DNA of 64,000 nt from DASXZH01 sp963829965 (lineage in GTDB: Bacteria; Armatimonadota; Fimbriimonadia; Fimbriimonadales; Fimbriimonadaceae), in NCBI GenBank assembly GCA_963829965.1, contig CAWHLK010000027.1:186001-250000 (forward strand), read 5' to 3'. Shown piece after piece: positions 43,749 through 52,500 of this stretch. Within the stretch, counting starts at the first letter, position 1. Every line of letters begins with the position of its first letter. The notes under the pieces are model-generated. The model made no database searches. It saw only the letters and a program-made list of their open reading frames with translations, and was not told the origin of the DNA. The position numbers and the translations under genes are program-made.

Positions 43749-44480
43749 CTAGTGAACCGTAGCGGCCGCTTTGGTCACGATCGCCGTATCCACGGGAATG
43801 CCGGGACCCATGGTGCTGCTCATGGTCACCGAAACCACGTACTTGCCTTTCGCCGTCGCCGGCTTCGCTCTTAACAGCGCACCGATCGCGAACGAGAGGT
43901 TCTCGGCGATCTGATCGTCGGTGAAGTTCACTTTGCCGATTTGGAGATGCACCACGCCGGCTTTGTCCGCGCGGTACTCGATACGGGTCGCGCCCTTGAT
44001 TTCCTTCACTGCGGTGCCGATGTTGTTGGTCACGGTGCCGTTGCGCTTGTTGGGGGTCTTTGGGCCGAGCATTCGGCCGATTTTGCCGATCTGAGGCGCC
44101 ATTTCTTCCGTTGCGAGAACCACATCAAAATCTTTGAAACCGCCTTGGATCTTCGCGATCAGGTCTTCCGCGCCAACCATGTCAGCGCCGGCCTGTTCGG
44201 CTTCCTTGATGTGATCGCCTTTGGCAAGCACGGCAACCTTTTTGACTTTGCCGGTGCCATGGGGCAGGTTGGTAATGCCACGAACGTTCTGGTCGCTCTT
44301 GCGAGGATCAATGCCGAGCCTGACCGCGAGGTCGATGCTTTCGACGAACTTGGCCGTCGCAGATTTCTTGACGAGGCCGATGGCGGTGGCGATGTCGTTC
44401 GGCGATTCCTTGTCGATGCCTTCGGAAGCCTTAACGAAGCGAGGCGAGTGCGCCTGCTTGACGCGAATGTTCTTTCTCAA
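43749..44480 (-). CDS. rplA: 50S ribosomal protein L1
   Basis: 243 residues from TTG 44480, chosen because AGGAG lies 6 nt upstream and the L1 fold starts with RKNIRVKQAHSPRF; the longer frame to 44732 is spurious. Conserved blocks: SIDLAVRLGIDPRKSDQNVRG, LPHGTGK, RMLGPKTPNKRNGTVT and the C-terminal GPGIPVDT. L1 forms the L1 stalk on 23S rRNA and represses its own mRNA in many bacteria. Here it is unlinked from rplK, rplJ and rplL; the flanking gene upstream is on the other strand. The 150-bp leader could hold an L1-binding structure, not demonstrated. Confidence 0.95.
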   Translation of the reverse strand: MRKNIRVKQAHSPRFVKASEGIDKESPNDIATAIGLVKKSATAKFVESIDLAVRLGIDPRKSDQNVRGITNLPHGTGKVKKVAVLAKGDHIKEAEQAGADMVGAEDLIAKIQGGFKDFDVVLATEEMAPQIGKIGRMLGPKTPNKRNGTVTNNIGTAVKEIKGATRIEYRADKAGVVHLQIGKVNFTDDQIAENLSFAIGALLRAKPATAKGKYVVSVTMSSTMGPGIPVDTAIVTKAAATVH

Positions 44481-44634
44481 GTTGTACTCCTGTGGTGCAG
44501 GCGGCCCTTTCGAGCCTCCCACGAGATTGAAGTTCGATTTTACCCTGCAGGCGCTTCGCGCTGTCTTTACCCGTTTACGGCGCGACGCGCCAACCACGCA
44601 ACTCACAACGGCCCACCTTAGGTAGAAAGAAAGC

Positions 44635-45789
44635 GTGTTTGTTGCCGCATTCCTCCCTCTTCTCCAACTCCAAGCTGCTGCCACCCCGGCGCTGGACTTT
44701 AACCAGGCCTGGGGTAAGGTCGCTGAAGCCATTCAGGGCTCCTATTACGCTCGCAATGCGAGGAAAGAGGAGATGGACGACCGGCTAAAAAAATACGAAC
44801 CCCTTGCCGAAGCCGCTCGGACAAAGAAGGAATTTACGGATGTCGTAGAGAAGATGATCGCGGAGTTCAAAGACTCCCACTTCGACTTCTATTCCGACGA
44901 AGACCAGGGGTATTACCTTATGGATGGGTTCTCGAAGGACCCTGCTTCTATGCCAGAAGTCGGCGCTTGGTTTAAGAAAACGGGCGATCTTTACACGGTC
45001 CAAATGGTGCTGGACGGAACCCAGGCTCAGGAAGTGGGCCTTATGAAGGGGGATTTAGTGATGCTGGCCGATGGCCAGCCGTTTACTCCGGTGGCTTCGC
45101 TTAAGCCCGACGTGGGCAAAACGGTTTCCCTTCACATCATGCGTGGGGACAAGGGCCTGGACAAAGAGCTGAGAGTTGAATCGAAGCCGGTCATGGATAT
45201 GTTTTTGGATGCCACGATGGATTCGGCCCACACCATCGACTTAGGAAAAAAGAAAATCGGTTATGTGCACCTCTGGACTCAGGCAACGGAGAAGTTTTCG
45301 GCCGCCCTTTCCCGAATCGTTTACGACCACTTCGAAAATACGGATGGGATGATTCTGGATTTGCGCGACGGGTTCGGCGGCCGGCCAGAGGGTTACGGCG
45401 ATCCGTTCTTTCGCCCTGATGTGAAGCTGGACTGGAAGTTTCCCAGCAGCACCACCCATGAGCTGTTCGGGTATCAACGACCCTTGGTAGTAATCATCAA
45501 CGGTGGTTCGCGCAGCGCCAAAGAGGTGTTGAGCTTTATCTTCAAAGCGAGCCATAGGGGTGTTTTGGTGGGCTCTAATACCGCGGGCAACGTTCTCGGA
45601 ACCTCGCCCCGGCGACTGGACGATTGGGCATACATCGAGATCCCGATTGTGGAGGTCTATGCGGACGGAATTAGGCTAGAAGGCAAAGGCGTCGCCCCAG
45701 ACGTTCCGGTCGCCAAAGAAATTGACGCCAACGGCAAGGACTTGTACATCGAGGCTGCATTGAAGGTCCTGGGTAAGGAGTTGAAGTAA
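44635..45789 (+). CDS. S41-family (C-terminal processing-like) peptidase
   Basis: 384 residues with a short signal peptide (LLQLQAAATPA). An N-terminal helical region (residues 22-75) is followed by a PDZ-like domain (about 120-185, YTVQMVLDGTQAQEVGLMKGDLVMLADGQPF) and the S41 core: KKIGYVHLWTQ, GMILDLRDGFGG and INGGSRSAKEVLSFIF, where Ser of SRSAKE is the expected nucleophile with a Lys three residues later. GVAPDVPV closes the domain. Start is GTG. A relic of a Doc toxin gene begins in the DNA directly after the stop codon. Confidence 0.85.
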   Translation: MFVAAFLPLLQLQAAATPALDFNQAWGKVAEAIQGSYYARNARKEEMDDRLKKYEPLAEAARTKKEFTDVVEKMIAEFKDSHFDFYSDEDQGYYLMDGFSKDPASMPEVGAWFKKTGDLYTVQMVLDGTQAQEVGLMKGDLVMLADGQPFTPVASLKPDVGKTVSLHIMRGDKGLDKELRVESKPVMDMFLDATMDSAHTIDLGKKKIGYVHLWTQATEKFSAALSRIVYDHFENTDGMILDLRDGFGGRPEGYGDPFFRPDVKLDWKFPSSTTHELFGYQRPLVVIINGGSRSAKEVLSFIFKASHRGVLVGSNTAGNVLGTSPRRLDDWAYIEIPIVEVYADGIRLEGKGVAPDVPVAKEIDANGKDLYIEAALKVLGKELK

Positions 45790-45969
45790 TTCCTGGACGG
45801 CAACAAACGAACGGCACTTGCTGCGGTGGACATCTTCTTGCAATTGAATGAGTTAGAACTCGATCTTAACAACAAACAAGCAGTCGCGATAACTTTGGGA
45901 ATCGCAGCCGGAGAAACTAGAGATAAGCAACAGATTGTCTCAAACCTGACTGTTCGCGAAAGAGAATAA
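45790..45969 (+). pseudogene. Doc (Fic-type) toxin 3' relic
   Basis: An uninterrupted frame with no start codon context reads FLDGNKRTALAAVDIFLQLN then LGIAAGE and a stop at 45967-45969. FxDGNKRT is the core of the Fic/Doc active site (HxFxDGNxR) with the preceding His-Pro lost, and the following helices match Doc (death-on-curing) proteins, which phosphorylate EF-Tu. About 59 codons remain of roughly 125. It begins in the base after the peptidase stop codon, implying a deletion or recombination joint there. No Phd antitoxin is nearby. Confidence 0.78.
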
Positions 45970-45977
45970 CCATGGCG

Positions 45978-47044
45978 TCAACCAGGCTCAACAGCCACAA
46001 TCTCGACCTCGTTCTCCTTGCCTTTTAGCGCCCTAGGGCCGAGGCGTTTTAAGGTCATTCCGCTCGGCAAGACCAAGCGGTCGGCCAAATCACCTGACAG
46101 CAGGAGTCCCACCCCTTCTGAGTTGCAAAGCGCCTGAATCCGCGCAGCAGTGTTCATCACATCCCCATGGAAAACGATCTCGCTCTTGATTTCTCCAACC
46201 TCAGTGGCAACTACCGGCCCGATGTGTAGCCCCGCTTTAAACTCGGGGACGAAGCCGTATTGCGCAGTGTAGTATTCGGCGCGGTCTTGGATGGCGCGCC
46301 GCATCTTGAAATACATCTGCACGCAATTGGCCTTTTCCAGCCCTTTGGCGGGCTTCCACGTAAGCACCACCTCGTCACCGATGAAGTGGCTGACTTCGCC
46401 CTTGGTTTCTAGAACTGGGTAGGTTAGGTCCCGGAAGAAATCGCGGACTAACGCGCTGTATTTGAGATTGCCGATCCGCTCCGCGATGGCCGTGAAGTCC
46501 TTCATGTCCAGGAACATGAAGATCCGCTCCTCCTCCCGAGGCGTGTAGTAGCGGCCCGTAATCCACTTGGCGAACGTACCCGGGCCTATTTTTCGGCTGA
46601 TCTGGAAGCACGCGTTAATTCCGAGGGACAAGAAAAGCTCAGCGACAGACCAATCAGCGTGTTGATCCGAATCGTAGCCGTCGGCCCGGAGCGCGCGAAA
46701 AAGGACAGCATTGCATGGATGACTTTGGGGTCGGCCATCGAGGCACGGGCGGAAGCCGCGATCGCGACCCAAGACACAATCACCGACGGGATGAGAATTG
46801 CCATCGCCAGGAGCAGAGTTTGGGCAACGAGGTTCACGAGGAACGTTCGGAAGCGGACCATCTCGCGAATCGCGCCAATTAGGTAAAAGCCGGTCCCAAA
46901 GGCCAAAGTCGCCACTACGGCCATGAAAATCGCGCCTCCCCAACCGGCGCCGGAAAGGACGGGCAAAAACGCAAGCGAGATCGCCCCTGCAATCCCAAGG
47001 CTCCAGAAATAGGATTGCCAAGCCTGCTTCCTTTGCTCGCTCAC
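45978..47044 (-). CDS. membrane-anchored class III adenylate/guanylate cyclase, frameshifted
   Basis: The N-terminus (46586-47044 frame) has about five membrane helices (SLGIAGAISLAFLPVLS to TLIGLSLSF). The catalytic half (45978-~46640 frame) has the class III core: RIFMFLDMKDFTAIAERIG (metal Asp), KGEVSHFIGDEVVLTW (second metal Asp), GPVVATEVGEIKSEIVFHGDVMNTAARIQALC (transition-state region), close to the CHD consensus. The frames meet near 46630, where the minus strand reads AGCTTTTCTTG and one more T would restore LSFFLSLGINACF. It makes cAMP or cGMP. It starts 4 bp after the TPR gene stop, so the pair is an operon. Confidence 0.83.
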
Positions 47045-47047
47045 GGA

Positions 47048-47926
47048 TTAAGAGACGTTGCCGAGGCGCTTGAGGCGCCCCAACCGCTCCGGCTCATCGG
47101 CAACGATCCAAGCATCCTTGGACAAAGCTCCGTAGGCCTTTGCGATATAAGGCTCGGCTTCTTCGGGCCGGTTTAAGACAAGGAGGCACTCGCCAATCTC
47201 CTCCCAGTTATAACCGGGGTCTTTGCCCTCAGCCAGGAGTTCCTGCTCCAACTCCGCCTGGCGAACAAGAGATTCGTCCACTTGCCCCAAGGCTCGTAAG
47301 GTCTTTGCAATGCTGTAGCGGGCAATTCGAATGTTGTCAATCTTTCCTTGCTCGATTCGAAAAGCAAGGGCCTTCTCGAATAGTTGGAGGGCCCTGTTAT
47401 AGTCTCCTTGGTCGTAGAAGCTCCAGCCCGTGTTGTTGAGAAGCGAGCCTAGCCAGTTTCTCGCCTTGGGGTCGGTAGCGGCTTCCGCCATTTCAATCGC
47501 CTTCTCGTTCCATTCGAGAGCCGCACCTCCTCCGACGATGCCCATCATGTGGGCGGCATCCACTGCCAGGAACTCGTGTCCGCCTTCTTGCCCGAGTTCA
47601 AGGGACTTTATGAAGCATGACATTGCTCCCTCGGGATTGCCAGAGGAGTTTTCCACACGGCCAAGTTCTAACCAGTAGGCCACATTGGTCGCTGACGGGC
47701 TTTCCCCAAGGTCTTGCCTAACGAGTTCAAGAGTCCTTCGTGCGTCCTCAAAGCGCCTCTGTAGACCTTGGGCACGCGCTTTCTGGGTCAGGGCTTCGGC
47801 TCTTATGTCGGGATCTTTCGCGCTTGCCGCGTAGTCTTCGAAATTGGCTTCCGAACGTGCCGGGTCGTCGAAGTCCCAAAGCGCCCGGATCTCATGGGTC
47901 ACTTGGATTCTGGGCGGCAAATCCAC
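47048..47926 (-). CDS. TPR-repeat protein
   Basis: 292 residues of tandem helical repeats with TPR spacing: RSEANFEDYAASAKD, ALEWNEKAIEMAEAA, NNTGWSFYDQGDYNRALQLFEKAL, ARYSIAKTLRALGQVDESL and ECLLVLNRPEEAEPYIAKA. There are roughly six repeats, some degenerate. No signal peptide. The start is GTG. It precedes the cyclase gene by 3 bp and may form a regulatory scaffold for it. The 5' end lies 3 bp from the pckA stop. Confidence 0.82.
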   Translation of the reverse strand: MDLPPRIQVTHEIRALWDFDDPARSEANFEDYAASAKDPDIRAEALTQKARAQGLQRRFEDARRTLELVRQDLGESPSATNVAYWLELGRVENSSGNPEGAMSCFIKSLELGQEGGHEFLAVDAAHMMGIVGGGAALEWNEKAIEMAEAATDPKARNWLGSLLNNTGWSFYDQGDYNRALQLFEKALAFRIEQGKIDNIRIARYSIAKTLRALGQVDESLVRQAELEQELLAEGKDPGYNWEEIGECLLVLNRPEEAEPYIAKAYGALSKDAWIVADEPERLGRLKRLGNVS

Positions 47927-47928
47927 TC

Positions 47929-49492
47929 TTATCCGCCTGCAGCCGTGGCATCGCCATCAACCACTTTGGCGTAGTTTTGTTCGAACATCCCACGCAGCAT
48001 CAAGGCTTGCTTATCGTAGGCAGCTTTATCGGCCCAGGTATTGCGAGGATTTAAAGCTTCGCTCGGCACACCAGGACACGCCGTTGGGATCTCAAATCCA
48101 AAGACGGGGTCTCCTTCAAACGCAACCTTGTCTAGTTCGCCCTTGAGCACGCTGTGAACGATGGCCCGCGTGTAATCGAGCTTCATCCGTTGGCCCTCGC
48201 CGTACGGTCCGCCGGTAATGCCCGTATTGATGAGCCAAACGGCTGCCTCGTGTCGGGCCAGCCGCTCTCCAAGCAGGTCGGCGTAAACCTTGGGTGGTAG
48301 GGGCAGAAACGGGGCACCAAAGCAGGTGGAGAACGTTGCCTGAGGCTCCAAAACCCCCGCTTCGGTCCCCGCGACCTTCGCGGTGTACCCGTTCAAAAAG
48401 TGGAACATCGCCTGCTCGGTGGAAAGGCGGCTCACGGGAGGCAAAACTCCAAAAGCATCGTAGGTCAAAAAAATTACGTTCGAAGGATGTCCGCCAACGC
48501 TGGGGTGAACCGCGTTATGGATGTAATCCACCGGATAGGCGCATCGCGTATTTTCCGTGATTTCCTGACTGTCGTAGTTGGGATCCCGATTCTCGTCAAG
48601 GATCACATTCTCCAGCACGGAGCCAAAGCGGATCGCGTCCCAAATGTCCGGCTCGCCCTTCTTGCTCAGCCGAATGCATTTGGCGTAACACCCGCCTTCC
48701 ACGTTAAACACACCGTTATTGGACCAGCCGTGTTCATCGTCACCGATGAGATTTCGCTCGGGGTCGGCGCTAAGGGTGGTTTTGCCGGTACCGCTGAGAC
48801 CGAAAAAGAGGGCCACATCTCCGCCGGCTCCAATGTTGGCCGAGCAGTGCATACCCATCACATCATTCAGCGGAAGGATGAAGTTCATGATGGAAAAGAC
48901 GGTCTTTTTCATCTCGCCCGCGTATTGCGTACCGGCGATGACAACCTTACGTTCCGAAAAATTTCAGGGCTATGGTGGCATCGCCACGTACGCCGTCTGC
49001 CACAGGATCGGTGATCATTTCGCATACGTCGACGATTGTCCAATCGGGCTCGAAGTTCTTAAGTTCGTCTTCAGTTGGACGAATGAGAAGCTGTTTCACG
49101 AAAAGCGCGTGCCAAGCCCTTTGAACGATGAAGCGAACTTTTATTTGGTGGACAGGGTCCGCGCCACCACAGGTGTCGACCACATAAAGCCGTTTGCCGG
49201 CAATGAAATCTCCCGCTCTTTTCTCCAGGTGCGCGAACGTGTCCGGCGTCATCGCGTTATTGCCCCCCCACCAGACTTTGCCTTCGGTGAGGGCGTCTTT
49301 AACGATGAATTTGTCTTTGGGCGTACGTCCGGTGTACTTTCCGGTTCTCGCGGTTAGAGCCCCGTTCGAAGCAAGCTCCCCTTCCCCATTTCGGATGGCA
49401 TGCTCAATAAGCTGAGCCACGCTGAGGTTGTAAAACACCTCTGACGCGGAATCAAGTTGGATGGGTTTGGGATCAGCAACTACCGACGACAT
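47929..49492 (-). CDS. pckA: phosphoenolpyruvate carboxykinase (ATP), frameshifted
   Basis: Gluconeogenic enzyme converting oxaloacetate and ATP to PEP. The N-terminal frame (to about 48965) has RTGKYTGRTPKDKFIV; the C-terminal frame (47929-48912) has the kinase-1a P-loop FFGLSGTGKTTLSADP, IGDDEHGW, FNVEGGCYAKCI, RCAYPVDYI and GPYGEGQRM. Between them, deleting one A (CTGAAATTTTTC) restores NFSERKVVIAGTQYAGEMKK. Start ATG 49492 was chosen because AGGAGG precedes it by about 11 nt; a longer frame to 49531 reads through that site. Key residues are intact, about 520 residues in all. Confidence 0.92.
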
Positions 49493-49643
49493 TGTCTTGA
49501 GTTCCTCCTTTCCAGTGGGTTGCGCGGGCATCTGAATGCGTGCATAAAGGGAGATTGGCTGGCGATTATTCTACCTGGGGCATTTTCGCCAATCGTGAGG
49601 GCAGAAAGGTGGACGTGAAAGGGCTTCCGGTGGTCGTGAGTGA

Positions 49644-49784
49644 ACCCTGTACGGAATCGGCAAGCGGGGCAGAAGGCCCCAGACGGTTGAAGAAGGGGCG
49701 AAGGTTCCGGTCCCGTTGGCGCTGCTACCGCAGGAGGGCCCGACTGGCGGCTTCTTCGATAAGAACGGGGTTAAGGCTTGGTAG
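49644..49784 (+). pseudogene. relic of a short-chain dehydrogenase 3' end
   Basis: A frame (no start codon) reads, near the end, QTVEEGAKVPVPLALLPQ then EGPTGGFFDKNGVKAW and a stop at 49782-49784. This is the C-terminal signature of carbonyl-reductase-like SDRs (EEGA...LALLP..GPTG.FF...W). About 46 codons remain; upstream codons break up at a stop at 49641. The rest of 49493-49828 shows no gene. A different frame here (ORF 49540-49851) is spurious. Confidence 0.68.
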
Positions 49785-49828
49785 CACCGGGCGGATGATG
49801 GCTCTACGTTCACCGTATACTTCTCTCC

Positions 49829-50119
49829 ATGGAACGAAAACGTTTGGATGAAACCCAGTTAGAAGAGAATCTCAAGGTCGTTATCGGTTGGGCGATCAAG
49901 GATGAGAAGCTGACCAAGACATATGAGTTCAAGTCCTATCTGCAAGGCCTCGTGTTTGCTACCGCGCTTGGCTATCGCGCCGAGAAAATGGATCACCATC
50001 CCGACATAACTGTCAGTTACCGCAAGGTTACAGTTGCGGTGAACACGCATGATGTCGGAGGAATTTCTCATTTGGATTTTGAGCTGGCGAGAGAGGCGGA
50101 CGGGCTATTTGCGGCATGA
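49829..50119 (+). CDS. pterin-4a-carbinolamine dehydratase
   Basis: 96 residues, full length for the PCD/DCoH family. The conserved active-site block is AEKMDHHPDITVSYRKVTVAVNTHDVGGIS, with His-His and the THD motif present. It dehydrates 4a-hydroxytetrahydropterin, usually to recycle the cofactor of aromatic hydroxylases; in bacteria lacking these it may serve molybdopterin or folate metabolism. No hydroxylase is nearby. A small ORF overlaps its stop by 4 bp (ATGA). Confidence 0.92.
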   Translation: MERKRLDETQLEENLKVVIGWAIKDEKLTKTYEFKSYLQGLVFATALGYRAEKMDHHPDITVSYRKVTVAVNTHDVGGISHLDFELAREADGLFAA

Positions 50120-50232
50120 TTTTTGATGTGGGTTTGGGTTCGGATTCGTGGCCACCTTGCAAAGCGGCAGGCATTGAGCCAGAGATAAAGGCTTACCTAG
50201 AAGAAACGGAATTCGTGCTTGTAGGCCATTAG
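50116..50232 (+). CDS. small ORF coupled to the pterin dehydratase gene
   Basis: A 38-codon ORF whose ATG overlaps the upstream stop as ATGA, the usual layout for translational coupling. The peptide starts MIFDVGLGSDSWPPCKAAGI and ends LEETEFVLVGH; it is soluble and acidic. No family is known to me. The overlap and its in-frame continuity make it more than random, but it is short. Confidence 0.4.
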   Translation: MIFDVGLGSDSWPPCKAAGIEPEIKAYLEETEFVLVGH

Positions 50233-50278
50233 ACCCAGTCCAGGAACGGGCGCAAGAAACCTAAGCGTCTTCGCGGTT

Positions 50279-51754
50279 ATGGAGAACGAGGGTACAGGCG
50301 CCGAGCATGCGGCGTTTCCATTTTGGGTTTTGGTTGTTTCGCTCACCCTTGCGCTGGTGGGCGATTTTCTTTTGCGGGGGACTCCTTGGGGATTGAATGT
50401 TCCTATTTTTGTGTTGCTCTGCGGGCTTTGTGCTTCTGCATTGGTGCGTAAAAGGCCGGTTACGATTTCTAGGACTGCCTTGTGGATGCTTTTGCCGATC
50501 GGCGTCTTCAGTCTCTGCTTTTTCTGGCGGGATTCGGACGACCTGAAGGTTGCGAACCTTACCGCCTTAGTTCTCGCGCTTGGGGTGTTGGTCATTCGGG
50601 CCAAGCAGGGCCGGTTGGCGGTTGCGGGGATTGTGGATTACACCTTCGCGGTGATTGGCGCTTGGTTTTCTTTTAGCGCGCATTTTGCCCATTTGATCAC
50701 CAAGGACCTCCGGCTGACGCAGGATTCTCTGGCTGGCAAGCGGTTGCTCGCTCTTCTCAGGGGGCTCATCTTGGCGTGCCCGTTACTCATCATCTTTGGA
50801 ACACTCTTTGCCAGTGCGGACGCCGGATTCTCTGCCGATATGCAACGGGCCTTCAGCTTCGACGCCAGCGACGCCATTCTCGACGTTGTCGTTTTTGCCG
50901 CTCTCGCCTTGTTTGTCGGCGGTCTGTTCCGAAGACTTTTTCTATATGCAGAGCCGGACGTGGTGACCCCGCCTCCCCGTTTATCCGGCCCGCCTTCGAT
51001 CGGCTTGATCGAGATCGCCACCGTTTTCACACTTCTCGACACTCTCTTCATTCTGTTTGTAGTCGCCCAGTTCCGCTACTTCTTCGGCGGTTGGGACCGG
51101 GTGATGGCGGTTCCGGGGCTCACCTTTTCAGACTACGCCCGCACCGGCTTTTTCGAACTCACACTTGCCGCCGCGCTGACCTTGCCGATCATTCTTGGAA
51201 CCCATGCTTTGCTCCCCCGGACCAGCAAGCTTGCGCCCAGACTTTTCTCGGGTTTGGCTGCGGTTTTGGTCGCTTGCGTCTTGGTGGTCTTGACTTCCGC
51301 GATGGATCGAATGCTTCTGTACGTTCATGCTTATGGCCTTTCGGAGATCCGCTTGTTCACCACCGCCTTTATGCTGTGGCTTGCGATCACTCTGGTTTGG
51401 CTCGCGGTAACGGTTTTCCGAAACCGGCGTGACCATTTCGCCTTCGGCGCGCTAGCGGCCGGCTTCGTGGTGATTTTTGGCCTGAACTACGCCAATCCGG
51501 ACGCGCTGATTGCCAAGGTCAACATGGATCCGAACAAGAGGGTCGATGTTTCTTACCTTTCCGATCTCAGCGTGGACGCCGCTTCCACAGTGATTGGCAG
51601 GCTCAGCTATCTCAAGCCGGAAGACCAGCGGAGGGTCAAGGCTCAGCTCAGCCATCGCTGGAACACCGACGAACATTCAGCGGATTGGCGGTCCATGAAC
51701 ATGTCCCGGATCCGTTGGGAGAACGACTACAAGGGTATTTTGAAAGGAACCTGA
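50279..51754 (+). CDS. DUF4173/DUF4153-like multi-pass membrane protein
   Basis: 491 residues, about eleven membrane helices. The segment DTLFILFVVAQFRYFFGG and the motif FSDYARTGFFELTLAAALTLP, with GLNYANPDALIAKVNM near the end, match the DUF4173/4153 family of inner-membrane proteins of unknown function. The C-terminal 60 residues are soluble (SYLKPEDQRRVKAQLSHRW). The next gene overlaps by 1 nt (TGATG), indicating an operon. Confidence 0.8.
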   Translation: MENEGTGAEHAAFPFWVLVVSLTLALVGDFLLRGTPWGLNVPIFVLLCGLCASALVRKRPVTISRTALWMLLPIGVFSLCFFWRDSDDLKVANLTALVLALGVLVIRAKQGRLAVAGIVDYTFAVIGAWFSFSAHFAHLITKDLRLTQDSLAGKRLLALLRGLILACPLLIIFGTLFASADAGFSADMQRAFSFDASDAILDVVVFAALALFVGGLFRRLFLYAEPDVVTPPPRLSGPPSIGLIEIATVFTLLDTLFILFVVAQFRYFFGGWDRVMAVPGLTFSDYARTGFFELTLAAALTLPIILGTHALLPRTSKLAPRLFSGLAAVLVACVLVVLTSAMDRMLLYVHAYGLSEIRLFTTAFMLWLAITLVWLAVTVFRNRRDHFAFGALAAGFVVIFGLNYANPDALIAKVNMDPNKRVDVSYLSDLSVDAASTVIGRLSYLKPEDQRRVKAQLSHRWNTDEHSADWRSMNMSRIRWENDYKGILKGT

Positions 51755-52158
51755 TGCTCGCAGTCGCCAATATCTTCTTCTTCGTGTTTCACACGTCGTT
51801 GATTTTGTTCAACGTTCTGGGATGGATCTGGCGTTCAACTCGCAAGTGGAATCTATTGACGCTGGGGCTGACTTTTGTCAGTTGGTGCGTGATGGGGCTG
51901 TGGAAGGGTGTGGGCTATTGCATCTGCACGGATTGGCATTGGCAGGTTCGGCGGGCGATGGGACTGCACGACAACGCAGACAGCTATCTGGTACTGCTGG
52001 TGAAGAAGCTGACGGGCTGGAACCCGCCGATCGGGCTTGTGAACTCGGTGGCGGGGATTGTTTTTTTGGGGAGCATTGCAATGAGCGTGGGGTTGAATGT
52101 GAGGGATTGGCGACGGGCTAAGAGAGTTGGTACGACCAACCTATTAGGTTCTGCCTAA
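51754..52158 (+). CDS. DUF2784-like membrane protein
   Basis: 134 residues from the ATG overlapping the upstream TGA by one base. It has three to four membrane helices, and the pattern FNVLGWIWRSTRKWNLLTLGLTFVSW, then WHWQVRRAMG, resembles the DUF2784 family (small integral membrane proteins, conserved in many phyla, unknown role). The coupling suggests it works with the DUF4173-like protein. Confidence 0.72.
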   Translation: MLAVANIFFFVFHTSLILFNVLGWIWRSTRKWNLLTLGLTFVSWCVMGLWKGVGYCICTDWHWQVRRAMGLHDNADSYLVLLVKKLTGWNPPIGLVNSVAGIVFLGSIAMSVGLNVRDWRRAKRVGTTNLLGSA

Positions 52159-52500
52159 GCTGACGTGGCTAGCATTTTGAGCTCAGTCAGGCCCATTATC
52201 GATCAATGTTTCGCCCCTTCAGGCTCCGGGGAATGAGGTGAGTGCCGTTACCCGGGCCCGCGGGAGTCGACCTGGCCTTTCACCTTTCGCTCCGTTGGGC
52301 CTCCCGGAGGGCGCGGCACTTACGCGCAAATCTGGCACATTAGCGGAGCCGGAATGAGAGAATGACGCCGTTGCTTTCTGGGACTTGACAGGACGAAGTG
52401 GTTTGGAATTAGCCACGGAAACGTTTCCGTAGATGGGTTACGCAGAAGGCGTTTGCGCATGCGAAATCTTTCCGCGGCCCGCCCGGGCTAAAATTCGGCG
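52159..52500. other. intergenic region with regulatory palindromes
   Basis: No gene seen. It carries a 16-bp perfect palindrome (52415-52430) and a second near-palindrome TTTGCGCATGCGAAA (52453-52467), both within 90 bp of the glycosylasparaginase start. The earlier part (52230-52330) is GC-rich and might be a decayed sequence, not identified. Confidence 0.45.
52415..52430. promoter_or_regulatory. LacI/PurR-like operator palindrome
   Basis: ACGGAAACGTTTCCGT is a perfect 16-bp palindrome with a central CG step. It has the layout of LacI/GalR-family operators and differs from the PurR consensus ACGCAAACGTTTGCGT at one base per half-site. It lies about 70 bp upstream of the glycosylasparaginase start. 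Confidence 0.55.

Noticed and set aside
44481..44732. N-terminal extension of ribosomal protein L1
   Set aside because: No L1 homologue has such an extension, and the TTG at 44480 has AGGAG at the right distance.
49540..49851. 103-residue Arg-rich ORF
   Set aside because: It overlaps the SDR relic in another frame and the start of the pterin dehydratase; composition is random-like.
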